Under the pieces are notes generated by a model that was not told the origin of the DNA, did no database searches, and saw only the letters and a list, made by a program, of their open reading frames with translations. Shown in pieces: positions 11,262 to 22,076 of a stretch of 64,000 bases of DNA. Position 1 is the stretch's first letter; every line of letters begins with the position of its first letter. A program made the position numbers and the translations under genes. The stretch comes from Notospermus geniculatus. Its lineage: Eukaryota > Nemertea > Pilidiophora > Heteronemertea > Lineidae. The DNA is taken from assembly GCA_002633025.1 (NCBI GenBank), contig NMRB01000537.1:89096-153095 (forward strand), given 5' to 3'.

Positions 11262-11392
11262 GGCCAATTCATACATGTGTCCTTGCCGACCAGTAGGTGG
11301 ACCGGAAAGTACTTTGTTTGGAACCAGCGAGGCGAGAAATAACAAAGCTTTTTCCGTTCCGCAAACTGGTCAGCGAGGAAGTATGAATTGTG
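11262..11392. mobile_element. foldback MITE, copy 3
   Basis: GGCCAATTCATAC at the left, CCGGAAAGTACTTTGTTTGG inside, CTTTTTCCGTTCCGC and GAAGTATGAATTG at the right. Centre contains GGAACCAGCGAGGC as in the other copies. Confidence 0.85.
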
Positions 11393-11411
11393 TCCTACAC
11401 ACGTGCTCGGT

Positions 11412-11566
11412 ATTCATGGTTTCCACGACGTAACCTCAACAATGTCCGCCATTGCTGACGTCGTCCTATGACGCAAGCCAGGGGCAAATGCAGATCGTGA
11501 CGCAACGCCGGGGGCAAAACGCGCAACAACCAACAGAGCGACGTTACGTCGTGGAAACGATGAATA
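11412..11566. mobile_element. 155-bp TIR element
   Basis: Ends ATTCATGGTTTCCACGACG and its inverse CGTCGTGGAAACGATGAAT flank an interior with two copies of a TGACGCAA(G/C)CC(A/G)GGGGCAAA block. No coding capacity. Confidence 0.75.
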
Positions 11567-12738
11567 ACGTAGTACCGTATCGGAAAGTGTAAACAGGACT
11601 ATCATCGCCATCATCATCATTATTCAGGACATGTGCACGTGATCGTATTGGATCAGTTGACATCGCATTTGGTATCAAACACAGAATCAGCGGACCTCCC
11701 AACGTTAGACCAATCTAACATGCAATCTCACGAAAGCAACATGGATTTAATAGAAATCTTTATCTGCTGTTATTGTAGTTGCGAGGACGTGACTCGCGGT
11801 AGCTACGCGACGGGACTGCCTATTTATCTATGATCATTTTCCTATTTCATTTGGAAATTTGCAATGATATTTACATAGCCTGGCTGATTGATATTCTCCT
11901 CATGATAGGCCCAGTTAATCTCGGTTACGGATGCAAGCTCGCAGGCGATGATGTACCGGTAAACATTACTTGCTGCGAAATAAAGTCTCTGGTCTTAGTG
12001 AAGGTATCCACTGGGTTGTGACGATTTGCCAAACTCACTGTAGTGATTCGTACACTGGCAAGAGGGACCGCTGTATGTCTACTCTTTTTTGCGGGGTGTC
12101 AAAAAAGTCATGATCCCCCCTTCTCTGTGTTGTCGGCATGAATCGCATGCCTATCAGAAAATGGCCCTGAATGCGCCATTCATCGATGACAGCGATCGAT
12201 CGATTGGTGGTCACTGGTAACATCCAGTGGGCACGTCGGAACAGCACCGGAGATGGCGTTGAAGTTTTGACCAAATTTAGGTGGTGTCCGCAATGGACTA
12301 AAGAGATTGGGACACTGTCAATGTGTCCTCTGTCTACTATCCTCCAACTGTAGTGGCCATACAGAGAATACAAACGTATATGTCCCATGCATAAACGGCG
12401 AAATGCATTAATCACTTGAGAACTGAGACCATCCCGATTGTGTCATCGTCTTGTTCAGATTTTCAATTATATTTGTACTGAAGCAGCTGTCAGGAGCTCA
12501 GCACAGAGTAGAAACCATTCTTTAGAAAGATTTATTAGTGTCACAAACACATGGAATATTGAATTGAGAGTTGGGCGTAAAAAACGATGTTGGTGCTCTT
12601 TTCCAGCAATGAATGAAGATTTTGGGACGGTGGTCCAGCTGGCCTGCCCCGGACAGATCTGCATTCTTCGCCCATTTGGCCTGATAGACACCCTGCATGT
12701 TGCGATGGCGAATGCTTCAGTGGTGTAGGCCTAACCCA
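11567..12738. other. no supported gene
   Basis: A 126-codon minus-strand open frame (12035-12415) and shorter ones overlap; none shows a domain, splice site or conserved-looking start. Confidence 0.35.
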
Positions 12739-12873
12739 CCCAATTCTTACTTCCAGCCAAACTAGTCAGTGAAACGGAAAATGCTTTGTTTCAAACCAGC
12801 GAGGCAGGAGGGAACAAAAAAGCATTTTCCGCTCTGCATGCTGGTCGCGTCGGCGAAGAAGTATGAATTGGAC
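12739..12873. mobile_element. foldback MITE, copy 4
   Basis: CCCAATTCTTACTTCCAGCC at the left, GAAACGGAAAATGCTTTGTT inside, AAGCATTTTCCGCTCTGC and GAAGTATGAATTGGAC at the right. Confidence 0.85.
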
Positions 12874-13794
12874 TGAAGACTTTTCTGAGTTTAACCCTAA
12901 TTTAGCTTTCAGGAAGGATGTGAGTGGGGCGGGGTCCCAAGGATCTTCTTTCCAAACCAAGGAGTTATCATCATCAGCCGTAGGCCTCGCCTCCCAGTTT
13001 ACAGGTGGCACAAAGGCCTAGATCTTTATCCAATTCTACTCACGTGTGCATTGCATTGGCATTATCGGTAGAGAACGACATTAGGCCTATTGCGAGCCCT
13101 AAATTGGTCATCGGAAATTGCTTCAATTACAATGATCACTTGATAATCACCATTTTAAACCGCAAATGATTCAGTTTAATGTCCTGATTACCAGCAGAAT
13201 ATCACTGAACTGGTCAGGTAATTTCAGACTGAATCCCAAAAAATACCCAACAGTACATGTAACCTCTGGCTCTGTGGAAATGTTTGTATACGAGTGTAAC
13301 GACCTGAATGCAGTGGCGGAGAGTTGAAAGTGAGAAGCTGGGAGTGCCAAATATCGGCAAGACTTGACCAAACAGCTACGTCTGATCAAGGTCAGGGTCG
13401 ATGTCAAGGTCGAGTTCAAGCTCATCATGGACCTGATGAATTGAAAACACACTCCCATAACATCCGATGTGATTTCATTGACAGCATGGTTCGGTGAACA
13501 AGTCACCTCAAGTCTTCGCAACAAGACATATCTCCATCTTTTATGGGTTGCATTAATCTTGTTTCCTCCTCGGATTAATCCATCTTCCTCGATGTCAAAT
13601 GTATTGAATAGGTTATTGCAAATTATTGAAGTGGAGGCAGTGTCCTTTATTGATCAAGGAATCTGTGGTTGGCAATCGTGGTTGAAATGTAGAACAGGCT
13701 ATAGTCACTTGGCTTATTGTCAGGCAGTGAAAATATCTTTAGTTAAATAAGATTAAAATTAATATTCAGAAATCGAGTTCCAGGCATATTCATT
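12874..13794. other. no supported feature
   Basis: No exon or repeat family recognised. At 13385-13425 GTCA-containing words cluster (ATCAAGGTCAGGGTC, TGTCAAGGTCGAG), resembling the nuclear-receptor half-site arrays at 52.8 and 59.7 kb. Confidence 0.35.
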
Positions 13795-13924
13795 CAGGGT
13801 GTCCCAAAAATTCTCCCTGCTAGGTCTTGAAATCCATCAGGGAGCAGGTTTAACCTAGTAGAACGTCATACAACATGGTCCTGGGAAATATGGAGAGCTG
13901 GGATATATTTTGGGGAACACCCTG
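13795..13924. mobile_element. short TIR element, mariner-like ends
   Basis: CAGGGTGTCCCAAAAATTC at the left and GGGGAACACCCTG at the right are inverted. The CAGGGTGT end resembles the TA-flanked element at 18636-19207, but a TA duplication is not intact here. Confidence 0.55.
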
Positions 13925-14105
13925 TAATAACGCCAGGACGACTGAAATGCATAGTAGAGATATGATTCTGGTGTACTGTGCCAAGTTGCCCGGGGGGCGG
14001 GGTGGGGGATGGTCCATAGTGTTGCCCAGTATTGTGTTATTTGGTGCAACCATTTTCCTGTCATACCTCTCGGTCAGCTATCAACCAGGAAAATGTATCT
14101 GTAGT

Positions 14106-14869
14106 GGTAGTATGTAAACATTGAAACGTTTCAAAAGAAACGAGCCAAATGAAACGACCCAAAATGTTTTTAAAAATACGAAAAATCATAACAAAAATAC
14201 CAAAAGCCTATATTATTTTACATTGTATGAATAGAGGAATGTAGATTACCCGATGCCTTCATGATTTTTATCATCATTTTAGCTTTTTCTGCAGTTTCTT
14301 AGCCAGATTTAGGCTGCACTGCGGGGAACGATGTCACATTTTCCTCTCGCCAACCTCGCACCCCTCATAATGGAATGATCGGAATACGCTAATTGGTTGG
14401 AATGCTCATGGCTTATTATCTATTCACAACTCGCATGCACATTGTGTTACAAACTTTGCTCAATATCAAAAACGATATATTTTGAAGACGTTTTGGGGCC
14501 TCACACAAATTCCTCACAGAAAATAACCATGGCGAGTGACATATAGAGCTAGAGAAAATATATGATAAAAGGTATTAATAATCGCATAGAGAATTTCTGA
14601 AGCGACGACTTCCATATTTGGGATCGGAGACCGTGAACATTGAATGAAGGGAAGCATGGTGTCATGTAAACAATAACAACACGTGTGTTTTGAACGGGAG
14701 ACGTGTGTTTTGAGAGATTTTAATGCTATTATGCGATGAAAGTGCCAAAAATGAACTGGAAATAACAAAATTACACCGTTTCTGCCATGCAACTTCAGAT
14801 TTAGCATGTTTTTTGGGTCGTTTCATTTGGCCCGTTTCTTTTGAAACTTTTCAATGTTTACATACTACC
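14106..14869. mobile_element. 764-bp TIR element with 9-bp TSD
   Basis: GGTAGTATGTAAACATTGAA at the left is the inverse of TTCAATGTTTACATACTACC at the right, and the inverted repeat extends about 70 bases through GAAACGACCCAAAA. Both ends are flanked by ATCTGTAGT (14097-14105 and 14870-14878), a 9-bp target-site duplication. That length fits Mutator-like elements; the interior has no transposase, so it is a non-autonomous copy. Family assignment is inference. Confidence 0.8.
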
Positions 14870-15194
14870 ATCTGTAGTGGACGTAAATGCAATTAGAGCA
14901 ATGGAGGCCAGATCCGCTCTGGCTGTTTTTTGTGATGGTCATCTAACACCAACATGCACGGGCCGTCATATCAGTCAACATTAATTGTCCAGCCTGTACA
15001 TGTACCAGATGCATCGTAGCGTCAAAACGAATGGCTGTAGTACTCCATTGCGTGAGCTTGCATGTGTTACAAGGCGCCTTCCGGTCTTGTTGGTTCAGCT
15101 GGGATCCTGTTGGACAAGTAAATCTATAAATTCTGTTTTCTAAATCAGGCAGATGGAATAGGGAAGGAGGTAGTGTCGAGGAACTAGGAAATGT

Positions 15195-15800
15195 AAGTGA
15201 TGTTGATTAGTGAACTGTGGAATAGAAACACGAGTGTGTAGTCAACCACAAAAAACATGTGAATGTGTGAAGTCAACTACGGAAAATAGAAACACGAGTG
15301 TGTAGTCAACTATGAAAAACATGTGAATGCGTGCAGTCAACTACGGAAAATAGAAACACGAGTGTGTAGTCAACTACAAAAAACAGGTGAATGTTTGCAG
15401 TCAACTACGGAAAATAGAAACACGAGTGTGTTGTCAACTACGAAAAACAGGTGAATGTGTGAAGAAGTCAACTACGAAAAATAAGAAAGGTGATTGTTTC
15501 CCAGGAACTATAGGATAAGTGAATGATCTAAGTCCAGTGAACCATAGGACCAGGCATTGTGTCCAATGAACTACGGAATAGAAAAACTAGTGACTGTGTG
15601 TTGTCAACTACGAAATAGGAAATGTGGTACTTTCCCAGGAACTATAGGATAGCTGAATGATTACAGAACAGTAAACCGTAGGACAAGTGTTGAGTGAACT
15701 ATGGAATGGAAAACAGGTGACAGTGTGTAGTCAACTACGAAATAGCACATGTATTTGTTTGCTGGAAACTAGAGGATAGTTTGATGATGAGATTCCAGTG
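15195..15800. repeat. ~62-bp minisatellite
   Basis: Units built from GAAAATAGAAACACGAGTG, TGTAGTCAACTACGAAAAAC and AGGTGAATGTGTG repeat about five times between 15220 and 15480, with degenerate units to 15800. TAGTCAACTA is palindromic and is the best conserved part. Confidence 0.85.
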
Positions 15801-15828
15801 AACCATAGGATAGGCTAAGCTACTAATC

Positions 15829-15945
15829 CTTCCTTTCCTCACCGTGTTGAATTTCATAGTTAAGAGAAGGACGTACTTTCATTCATCACGTCAAATTTCA
15901 TAGTTAAGAGGACTTACTTGTACTATCATTCACATTAACTGACCA
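15829..15945. repeat. minisatellite fragment, same family as 16770-17130
   Basis: Two units of TTTCATAGTTAAGAG(A)AGGAC with ATCACGTCAAA, matching the array 900 bases downstream. Confidence 0.7.
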
Positions 15946-16769
15946 TTTCAAACTTCAATATTACTATCCTCTCCTTTAGTCTTTCTCGCCTCTCATCGTC
16001 TTGTGGATTTTGATGCTTCCTCGTGAATAATTTCGGCATCAAAAGGTCGTTATAGGTTTCTTAATAGATGTATTAGGATCTGAAATGTGAATCACATATT
16101 AAGTGATTTACGTTGTGCGTGTTTATTGCGATTTTGTACATCATTTCGTCAGTTGAACGGAACATCTGTGTAAGGTTGATGACTGTAGCTGTGATCTTTA
16201 CAAAGCAACAGATGAGAACAGGCCGCGTGGTTCGATTTGTCGGAAACTTTTAAGGGAATCATCGATTCTTGATCAAGTTTGGATGACAGCTGTAGGTTCA
16301 CTCGCCCCATCTTCGTGTCACGAACGATTCATGATATCCACAAACTGATATTAGCACGAGGTTTCCGCCACACGTGGGATGTTCACTCTGATTGACTAGA
16401 TAGGAAAGCTATGCTTGACTTGACATCAAAACAGACAGTCATTACAAAACCTGCTTTGGGGAATTAGATGACATTTGACTCTAACCTTTGGGAGTGTAGC
16501 ATCAGAGGTCATGAAAAATCGTCATGACATAAACTCTCTTTGCACGGTTTTTGAATCATTGCTTCAAATGACTTTGATTTTGATCTGGCGTGTTATGTCT
16601 GCAAGTGTAATGCGTACGATAAGGCAGAACGATAGGAGCTAATGTACATTGTCGAATATGAAATTGACAAACTTTCATCTTCAGAATCTTATAATCTGAC
16701 TTTGTTGCTGTCCAAGTCGAGGAATATTTAGATTGACGTAAGCATGTCGGATTGAAAAATTTGTTAGTT
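15946..16769. other. no supported feature
   Basis: No exon or repeat recognised between the two parts of the TTTCATAGTTAAGAG array. Confidence 0.35.
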
Positions 16770-17130
16770 TACAGAAATTCATAGTTAAGGGAAGGACTTG
16801 GTTTGGCTGACTACGTTTATTTCCATAGATAAGAGGACTTTGTTTCCTCACCGTCTTGAATTTCATAGTTAAGAGAAGGACTTACTTTCATTAATTACGT
16901 CAGATTTCATAGTTAGGAGGACTTGCTTTTAATCATAACGTTAAATTTCATAGTTAAGAGGACTTGCTTTTAATCAGCAGGTTAAATTTCATAGAGGACT
17001 TACTTTTAATCATCACGTTAAATTTCATAGTTGAGAGGACTTACTTTTAATCATCACGTTAAATTTCACAGTTAAGAGGACTTACTTTTAATCATCACGT
17101 TAAATTTCCTCGTTAAGAGAAGGAAGTTAT
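16770..17130. repeat. ~43-bp minisatellite
   Basis: About eight units with TTTCATAGTTAAGAGGACTT followed by ACTTTTAATCATCACGTTAAA; the central units are nearly identical, the outer ones degenerate. Confidence 0.85.
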
Positions 17131-17737
17131 GTTTTGCGACCGCACAACCACAGAGTTTACCTTAATTTACTGGCACAGGGGATGTAAAACTTAGCGATCT
17201 TGGCTGCTGCACAAGTTGAGAAATTTCGACAAAGGGCTTAGTTTGGCGCACTACACAGGACTCCACGATCTCAGAGTCACAGTATCTTGGTAATCCAGGT
17301 TTGAACTACGAGCATGTGGGATTTTAGTTTGGCACATGATGTGGAACTTTGAGATGATATCAGTACCGTTAAGACAAGGCGTAATTCCTGAAACACCCTA
17401 TCGCGTTTGATTCACTGGTACAGCTTCAGGTCTGCATCTTAACTTTGTGTGGTGTTTTGGATTACAGTGTGGCAAATTTAGAGTTCAGCCGCTGGCAGAA
17501 AGGATAATGGTTTAGTCATGGGTACAGGAGACTTTTTTGGTTGATGCTGAGTATGATTTGTCAAGTGTAAAGCAACTTGTGATTTCTCATAGACTAGGAC
17601 CAGTGTTGCCAAAACTAGGATCAATGTAGTCTATGTTAAGATCATCATGAGAGGATTTCCAGGATTCAGGATCTAACCAAAGTGTGTGTGGATATACACT
17701 TTTCTGGGTTTACCTACCCATTTTACCCATTTCAAAC
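17131..17737. other. no supported feature
   Basis: Upstream flank of exon B. I see no TATA box or clear initiator. TTTCCAGGATTCAG at about 17655 is a possible weak acceptor. Confidence 0.35.
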
Positions 17738-17881
17738 ATGCAAAAACACAAGGACAGAAAACCCTCCCTCAGTTTACAGAAGCGTCTCTCCGTCAGTTTC
17801 TCACGGAGGGCATCAACGGCACCCAGACGGGGGACCATACACAGCGTACGGAAGGCTTCGTTAGCGCCAAGTCAAGCTGAG
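17738..17881 (+). CDS. candidate first coding exon B (basic, phospho-motif-rich)
   Basis: ATG at 17738 (A at -3) opens 48 codons ending at GAG|GTAAAT (17881/17882), again phase 0. The peptide is strongly basic (12 Lys/Arg) with nine serines and two threonines. Five basophilic-kinase-type motifs follow one another: RKPS (S10), KRLS (S18), RRAS (S26), RRGT (T33) and RKAS (S41), spaced 8, 8, 7 and 8 residues. RRAS is the classical PKA-type consensus; that these sites are used is inference. An in-frame ATG at 17684 would add 18 hydrophobic residues and could give a signal-anchor variant. The donor is weaker than those of exons A and C. I do not recognise the protein. It could be an internal exon, but no good acceptor in the right phase is visible. 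Confidence 0.5.
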
Positions 17882-18211
17882 GTAAATATCATTAGTTACG
17901 GTGGTTATTAGACTAGTGTGAGGTACCTGACAACATGTCGGGAAATATCACCTGAGGTACGAAATGGTTGCTCCGCTGGGGAAGATGTTTCCCAGGGAAG
18001 AGATTTCTGTACTGCTGAAAAGCACGTGTATTGCTAATGACTTGAATTGAAAATTCAATTTATAGGGATCTTCACAGACTTTGCCATCATCAATGATATA
18101 ATGAGTGCAGTGTTAATTAGCCTTCTGATCCTTAATGAGAGTGCTAATTAGTTACCTAATTAGCCAATATCAGCAGATGCAGACTGTGTGATGTGCCTTT
18201 TTAGATGGTGG

Positions 18212-18635
18212 TTAGAAACATCTATCATCATTAAAGGCTTGATGTGAGCGTTTCCTCCATATTGAAATGATGAAAAATCGTTAGAATGGTTATCTTAAGT
18301 GTTTGTGTCTTATGGAATTAGAGGCACGAGGTTTATATCATAAGCCAAAAGGTGATGCTCCGTGAGAGAGTTTTCTCCTGCAAGTCTGCTCTCTCTGAAC
18401 AACCCAGCCATAAAAAACTATGGCTGTCGTTTGTGTCGCTGGTAAAGTCGTGAGAAAACCAGGTGAATTGCCCATTGAGATCCAACTTGCACTAGAATTT
18501 CACTTTCTCTTGGCTTATGATATTTTGGTCCATGTATTCATCTGAAACATCAATTCCAGGTCCCCTATACGGCCTGGATGATAATTTGGTCAATCTGTTT
18601 ACCGGGCATCTGAAATATCAACTCCAGGTCATCTA
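18212..18635. repeat. segmental repeat, copy 1 (left part)
   Basis: Begins TTAGAAACATCTATCATCAT and matches 19896 onward closely. It includes GTCGTTTGTGTCGCTGGTAA, GAAAACCAGGTGAATTGCCC and internal ~62-bp repeats of CATCTGAAA(C/T)ATCAA..CCAGGTC. It is interrupted at 18636 by a TA-flanked element and resumes at 19208. Confidence 0.8.
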
Positions 18636-19207
18636 CAGGGTGTTTCAAAAAAAAGTTGTCATCTCTAAAATATCTCCTAGAACCTAAACCCATGAATATT
18701 TTTGGCTCAGATTTTGTAAGCTGCTAGGTGTAGACATACTCATAATGTTTATGTAATGTTTGTATGATGGTGTCTTGTTATGAAGGAACAGTGACACCAA
18801 AAGTAAAAGGGTCCGAAGTGCAGGTGTCAGAGCTTTCCAGGAAATTCCACAAGATATGGTGATCCATTCAGTCACCAGAATGCGAAGAAGAGATGAAATA
18901 TCTGTTAGAAACAATGGTGGCCATGTGGAAGGTAGATTCCAGTAACCCTGGCTAATTCTGTATGCAACAAATGATAAATAAACTTTTCATTGCTTTCTGA
19001 TAGATAAATCTCTGAGATTTTTGCATTTTGCACCTGCTCAGTCCGAGGCCTCTTATTCGTCCACGCCTGAAGCGGTCAGAGCCAAAATTTCTTCAGCACC
19101 TCCATACATCCTGACCTATCTACATACCAAATCTGAGCCAAAAATATTCATGGGTTTGGGTTCTAGGAGATATTTTAGAGATGACAACTTTTTTTTGAAA
19201 CACCCTG
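18636..19207. mobile_element. 572-bp TA-flanked, mariner-like element
   Basis: CAGGGTGTTTCAAAAAAAAG at the left and CTTTTTTTTGAAACACCCTG-like sequence at the right extend into inverted repeats of about 75 bases that include ATATTTTAGAGATGACAAC and ATTCATGGGTTTGGGTTCTA. TA lies on both sides (18634-18635 and 19208-19209). The related sequence at about 20350 reads CTATAAGGTCT without the insert, an empty site that confirms the TA duplication. No transposase frame remains, so it is a non-autonomous Tc1/mariner-type element. Confidence 0.8.
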
Positions 19208-19600
19208 TATAAGGTCTAGATAATAATTTGGTCCGGTGTTTCACATCCTCTCAAACCTGACGCCAGCTCCACAATATACAGTGCTTCCATCTCATCTGGT
19301 TGCAGCAGAAAGGCAGTCCTCGACATGAGATTTTTCTCATGGAAGTTGGCTTTCTCTGAGCAACTCAGGCATAGAACACTATGGCAGTCGTTTGTGTCGC
19401 TGGTAAAGTCGTGAGAAAACCAGGTGAATTGTGCCCATTGAGATCCAACTTGCACTAGAATACTTTCAAATGGAGTAGCACCTATCTTTCTGGGTTGCAA
19501 TGCATGGGGTCTGAATAGGTTGTCCATAACCTTGAACGTAGTACAATATGGCATGATATCGGTTGCAAAATTCGACATCGAACAATTTGCATTGGACAGA
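19208..19600. repeat. segmental repeat, copy 1 (right part) and second unit
   Basis: After the insertion the sequence resumes TAAGGTCTAGATAATAATTT. From about 19380 a further unit with GGCAGTCGTTTGTGTCGCTG, GGTGAATTG(TG)CCCATTG and AATGCATGGGGTCTGAATAG repeats what is found at 18430 and 20105, so three units lie in tandem in 2.3 kb. Confidence 0.75.
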
Positions 19601-19629
19601 CACATTTATGTTCGATAAAACTTTATGTG

Positions 19630-19867
19630 CATGCGATAAAGTTCATATTCATGTTCGATGTTACATCCATGCATGAACTAAAATTACATTTATGTTCGAT
19701 GTGACTTCCGCTTTTGTGCGAACTCGGAATTATGGGTAATCAAAACGTAACATGTGCGTATGGTAAAGTCCACATTCATGTTCGACGTCACATCCATGCA
19801 TGGGCTAAAATTACATTCATGTTCGATGCGACTTCCGCTTTTGTGCGAACTCGGAATTGTGGGTAAT
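19630..19867. repeat. 127-bp tandem repeat, ~1.9 copies
   Basis: ATTCATGTTCGA(T/C)GT(T/C)ACATCC occurs at 19647 and 19774; both units continue through GCTAAAATTACAT and CTTCCGCTTTTGTGCGAACT. The unit itself contains two related TTCATGTTCGATG blocks. Confidence 0.8.
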
Positions 19868-19894
19868 TTTGAAACGACGGCTCTGATTGGCTCC

Positions 19895-19895
19895 N
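19895..19895. other. single-N assembly join
   Basis: A lone N sits exactly one base before the start of the second segmental copy (19896). Confidence 0.7.
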
Positions 19896-20540
19896 TTAGA
19901 AACATCTATCATCATTAAAAGGTTGATGTGAGCGTTTCCTCCATTAATTGAAATGATGAAAAATCGTTAGAATGGTTATCTTCAGTGTTTGTGTCTTATG
20001 GAATTAGAGGCATGAGGTTCATATCATAAGCCAAAAGGTGATGCTCCGTGAGAGAGTTTTCTCCTGCAAGTCTGCTCTCTCTGAACAACTCAGCCACAAA
20101 AAACTATGGCAGTCGTTTGTGTCGCTGGTAAAGTCGTGAGAAAACCAGGTGAATTGCCCATTGAGATCCAACTTGCACTAGAATACTTTCACATGGAGTA
20201 CTGTAGCACCTATCTTTCTGGATTGCAATGCATGGGGTCTGAATAGGTTGACCATAATCTTGAACGTAGGACAAATCGATTTCAACAGGCAATTCACTTT
20301 CTCTTGCCATATGATATTTTGTTCTATGTATTCATCTGAAATATCAATTCCAGGTCGTCTATAAGGTCTGGATGATAATTCGGTCAATCTGTTTATCTGA
20401 AATATCAACTCTAGGTCGTCTATAAGGTCTAGATTGTTTTAAATAATTTGTTACGGTGTTTCCACATTCTTGTCAAATCTGATTCTGTTCATAATCCAGT
20501 TCCACAATACAGTGCTTCCATCTGGTTGCAGCATCACCAT
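19896..20540. repeat. segmental repeat, copy 2
   Basis: Starts TTAGAAACATCTATCATCAT and parallels 18212 onward for several hundred bases with few differences, ending near TTCCACAATACAGTGCTTCC. It lacks the TA-flanked element, giving the empty-site sequence CGTCTATAAGGTCT. Confidence 0.8.
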
Positions 20541-20725
20541 CGATTGCAGTATTCACATTCAGAACGCAGCAGCTACGGTTGCTAGGCAATCGTCTCGGCT
20601 GAGCATCAGACAGACTTCAATGATTTTAGTGTAATTGTATATTCCCAGATGGCGTCATGGGTTGGCTGATGAGCCTGCTGAGATGGTTTTTGTCTTCCTC
20701 ACAGGAGGGAACTGCTGAATCTTCC
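20541..20725. other. no supported feature
   Basis: Short unique spacer between the segmental repeat and a TTAA-flanked MITE. Confidence 0.4.
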
Positions 20726-20965
20726 TTAAAGGGATACTCCACTCATTGTGTAAAATTTTGAATTTTTGAAATATCATTAATACATTCAAATTCATTGATA
20801 TCTGCAACATGTCAGATTTTTTTTAAATCAGCAAACGCATCATTTTAAGTATTTTAATTGAATCCCAAGGGGACCATGAAGGAACAACCAATAGGCCTTC
20901 ATGGCATTGGTCTCTATGGATTGATAAAAATTCAAAAGCTTACAATGAGTGGAGTATCCCTTTAA
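20726..20965. mobile_element. TTAA-flanked MITE (AGGGATACTCC type)
   Basis: TTAA|AGGGATACTCCACTCATTGT at the left and ACAATGAGTGGAGTATCCCT|TTAA at the right give 20-bp perfect inverted repeats with TTAA at both ends, the target preference of piggyBac-type elements. Interior about 190 bases, non-coding. Two other TTAA-flanked elements with different termini occur at 24868 and 32500. Confidence 0.85.
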
Positions 20966-20973
20966 GTCTCATA

Positions 20974-21098
20974 CTTCCTTTACATAGAAGTATACGGTAT
21001 ACGAAAATGCCGGTTAACAATGGCTTCACGGTCGTGAATCCATTTGAAGCTATTGTTAAATGGCGTTTTCGTATACCGTATACTTCTTGTAAAGGAAG
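20974..21098. mobile_element. 125-bp foldback
   Basis: CTTCCTTTACATAGAAGTAT and its inverse ATACTTCTTGTAAAGGAAG bound arms of about 55 bases that include GTATACGGTATACGAAAA / TTTTCGTATACCGTATAC. It begins nine bases after the preceding MITE. Confidence 0.8.
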
Positions 21099-21319
21099 CC
21101 TTAGGTTTACCTTTAGCTATTGTTTGATGTATTAATTTTGCACTTCGTTGAACAGAATTGCCGCGTCGTCTGTACCTCTTGTCCTATTGGTATTGAGACG
21201 TAAGGAGAGTCATGTCACGTGCTGTGACCTCTTATCTTATTGATATTTAGACTTCAGGAGAACCCTGCCACGTCTTCTGCACCTGCTATAGGTCTCTTGA
21301 TATGGATAAGTTCCGCTAT

Positions 21320-21446
21320 CAGCCATCTTGCCAAAATTAGGTCATCACCATGGGGATTTCCGCCACTGGGGTGTGGTAGAACCAATCACCTGTCACTCTA
21401 GAAGAGAATTCCCATGGTGACGACCTGATTTTGGCAAGATGGCTGC
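21320..21446. mobile_element. 127-bp TIR element
   Basis: CAGCCATCTTGCCAAAATTA and TGATTTTGGCAAGATGGCTG are inverted, continuing to AGGTCATCACCATGGG / CCCATGGTGACGACCT. No coding capacity. Confidence 0.8.
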
Positions 21447-21882
21447 TAGTGAACCTCATCTATTAGACTTCGGGAAAACCACGCTATGTATTGCCCAACT
21501 CTTATCTACATCGATCTCTGCTCGCTCGGGTAACTTTCCTTATTGATTGCATGTCAGCTATGAATAACCTTGGAGATCAAATGACGCCAAACGTGGTCAA
21601 TAAAAGCGATCTTTCATGACCAGTGGATCAAAAATATGCACCGTAATGGTTTTATGTGTTTGATACGCGCTTGATTTGAAAGTCAAGGTTCAAGTTTCTG
21701 GGGAGATGAAGAGATCGTTGTCTTATAAAAATTTGTCCATGTATTCATCTGAAATAACAATTCCAGATCCTCAAAAGGTGTATTTATCGCCTGAAAATGA
21801 CTTAGGCATTTTTGTTATGACGGTGCTCATAACAAAACTGCCCAAGTCATGACTTAAGCTGTGCTCACACTGAAACCGACTT
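21447..21882. other. no supported feature
   Basis: No exon; GTCCATGTATTCATCTGAAA at about 21737 is a fragment of the segmental repeat seen at 18.5 and 20.3 kb. Confidence 0.4.
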
Positions 21883-21922
21883 GAAAGCGTTTTCCGTAAA
21901 ACGTTTTACGGAAAACGCTTTC
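21883..21922. repeat. perfect 40-bp palindrome
   Basis: GAAAGCGTTTTCCGTAAAAC is followed immediately by its exact reverse complement, with no spacer. A related AAAGCGTTTTCAAAACG lies at 21962. Confidence 0.9.
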
Positions 21923-21985
21923 GACCAAAAACTACTGGGGACGTGCCACACTACAGTCACCAAAGCGTTTTCAAAACGGTTGTCG

Positions 21986-21986
21986 N
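21986..21986. other. single-N assembly join
   Basis: Lone N between AAACGGTTGTCG and ACCTGCTC. Confidence 0.7.
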
Positions 21987-22076
21987 ACCTGCTCTGTCAG
22001 AGAGAGTCTCCCCTCTATCGCATGAGGAATGAGCCCTCTTGTAAGGAAGGGTCTCTTGCTTACAAAACACGCCATA

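Noticed and set aside
15149-15192. 44-nt exon between TTCTAAATCAG and AAT|GTAAGT
   Set aside because: The donor flank is poor, two of three frames have stops, and the segment borders a minisatellite.
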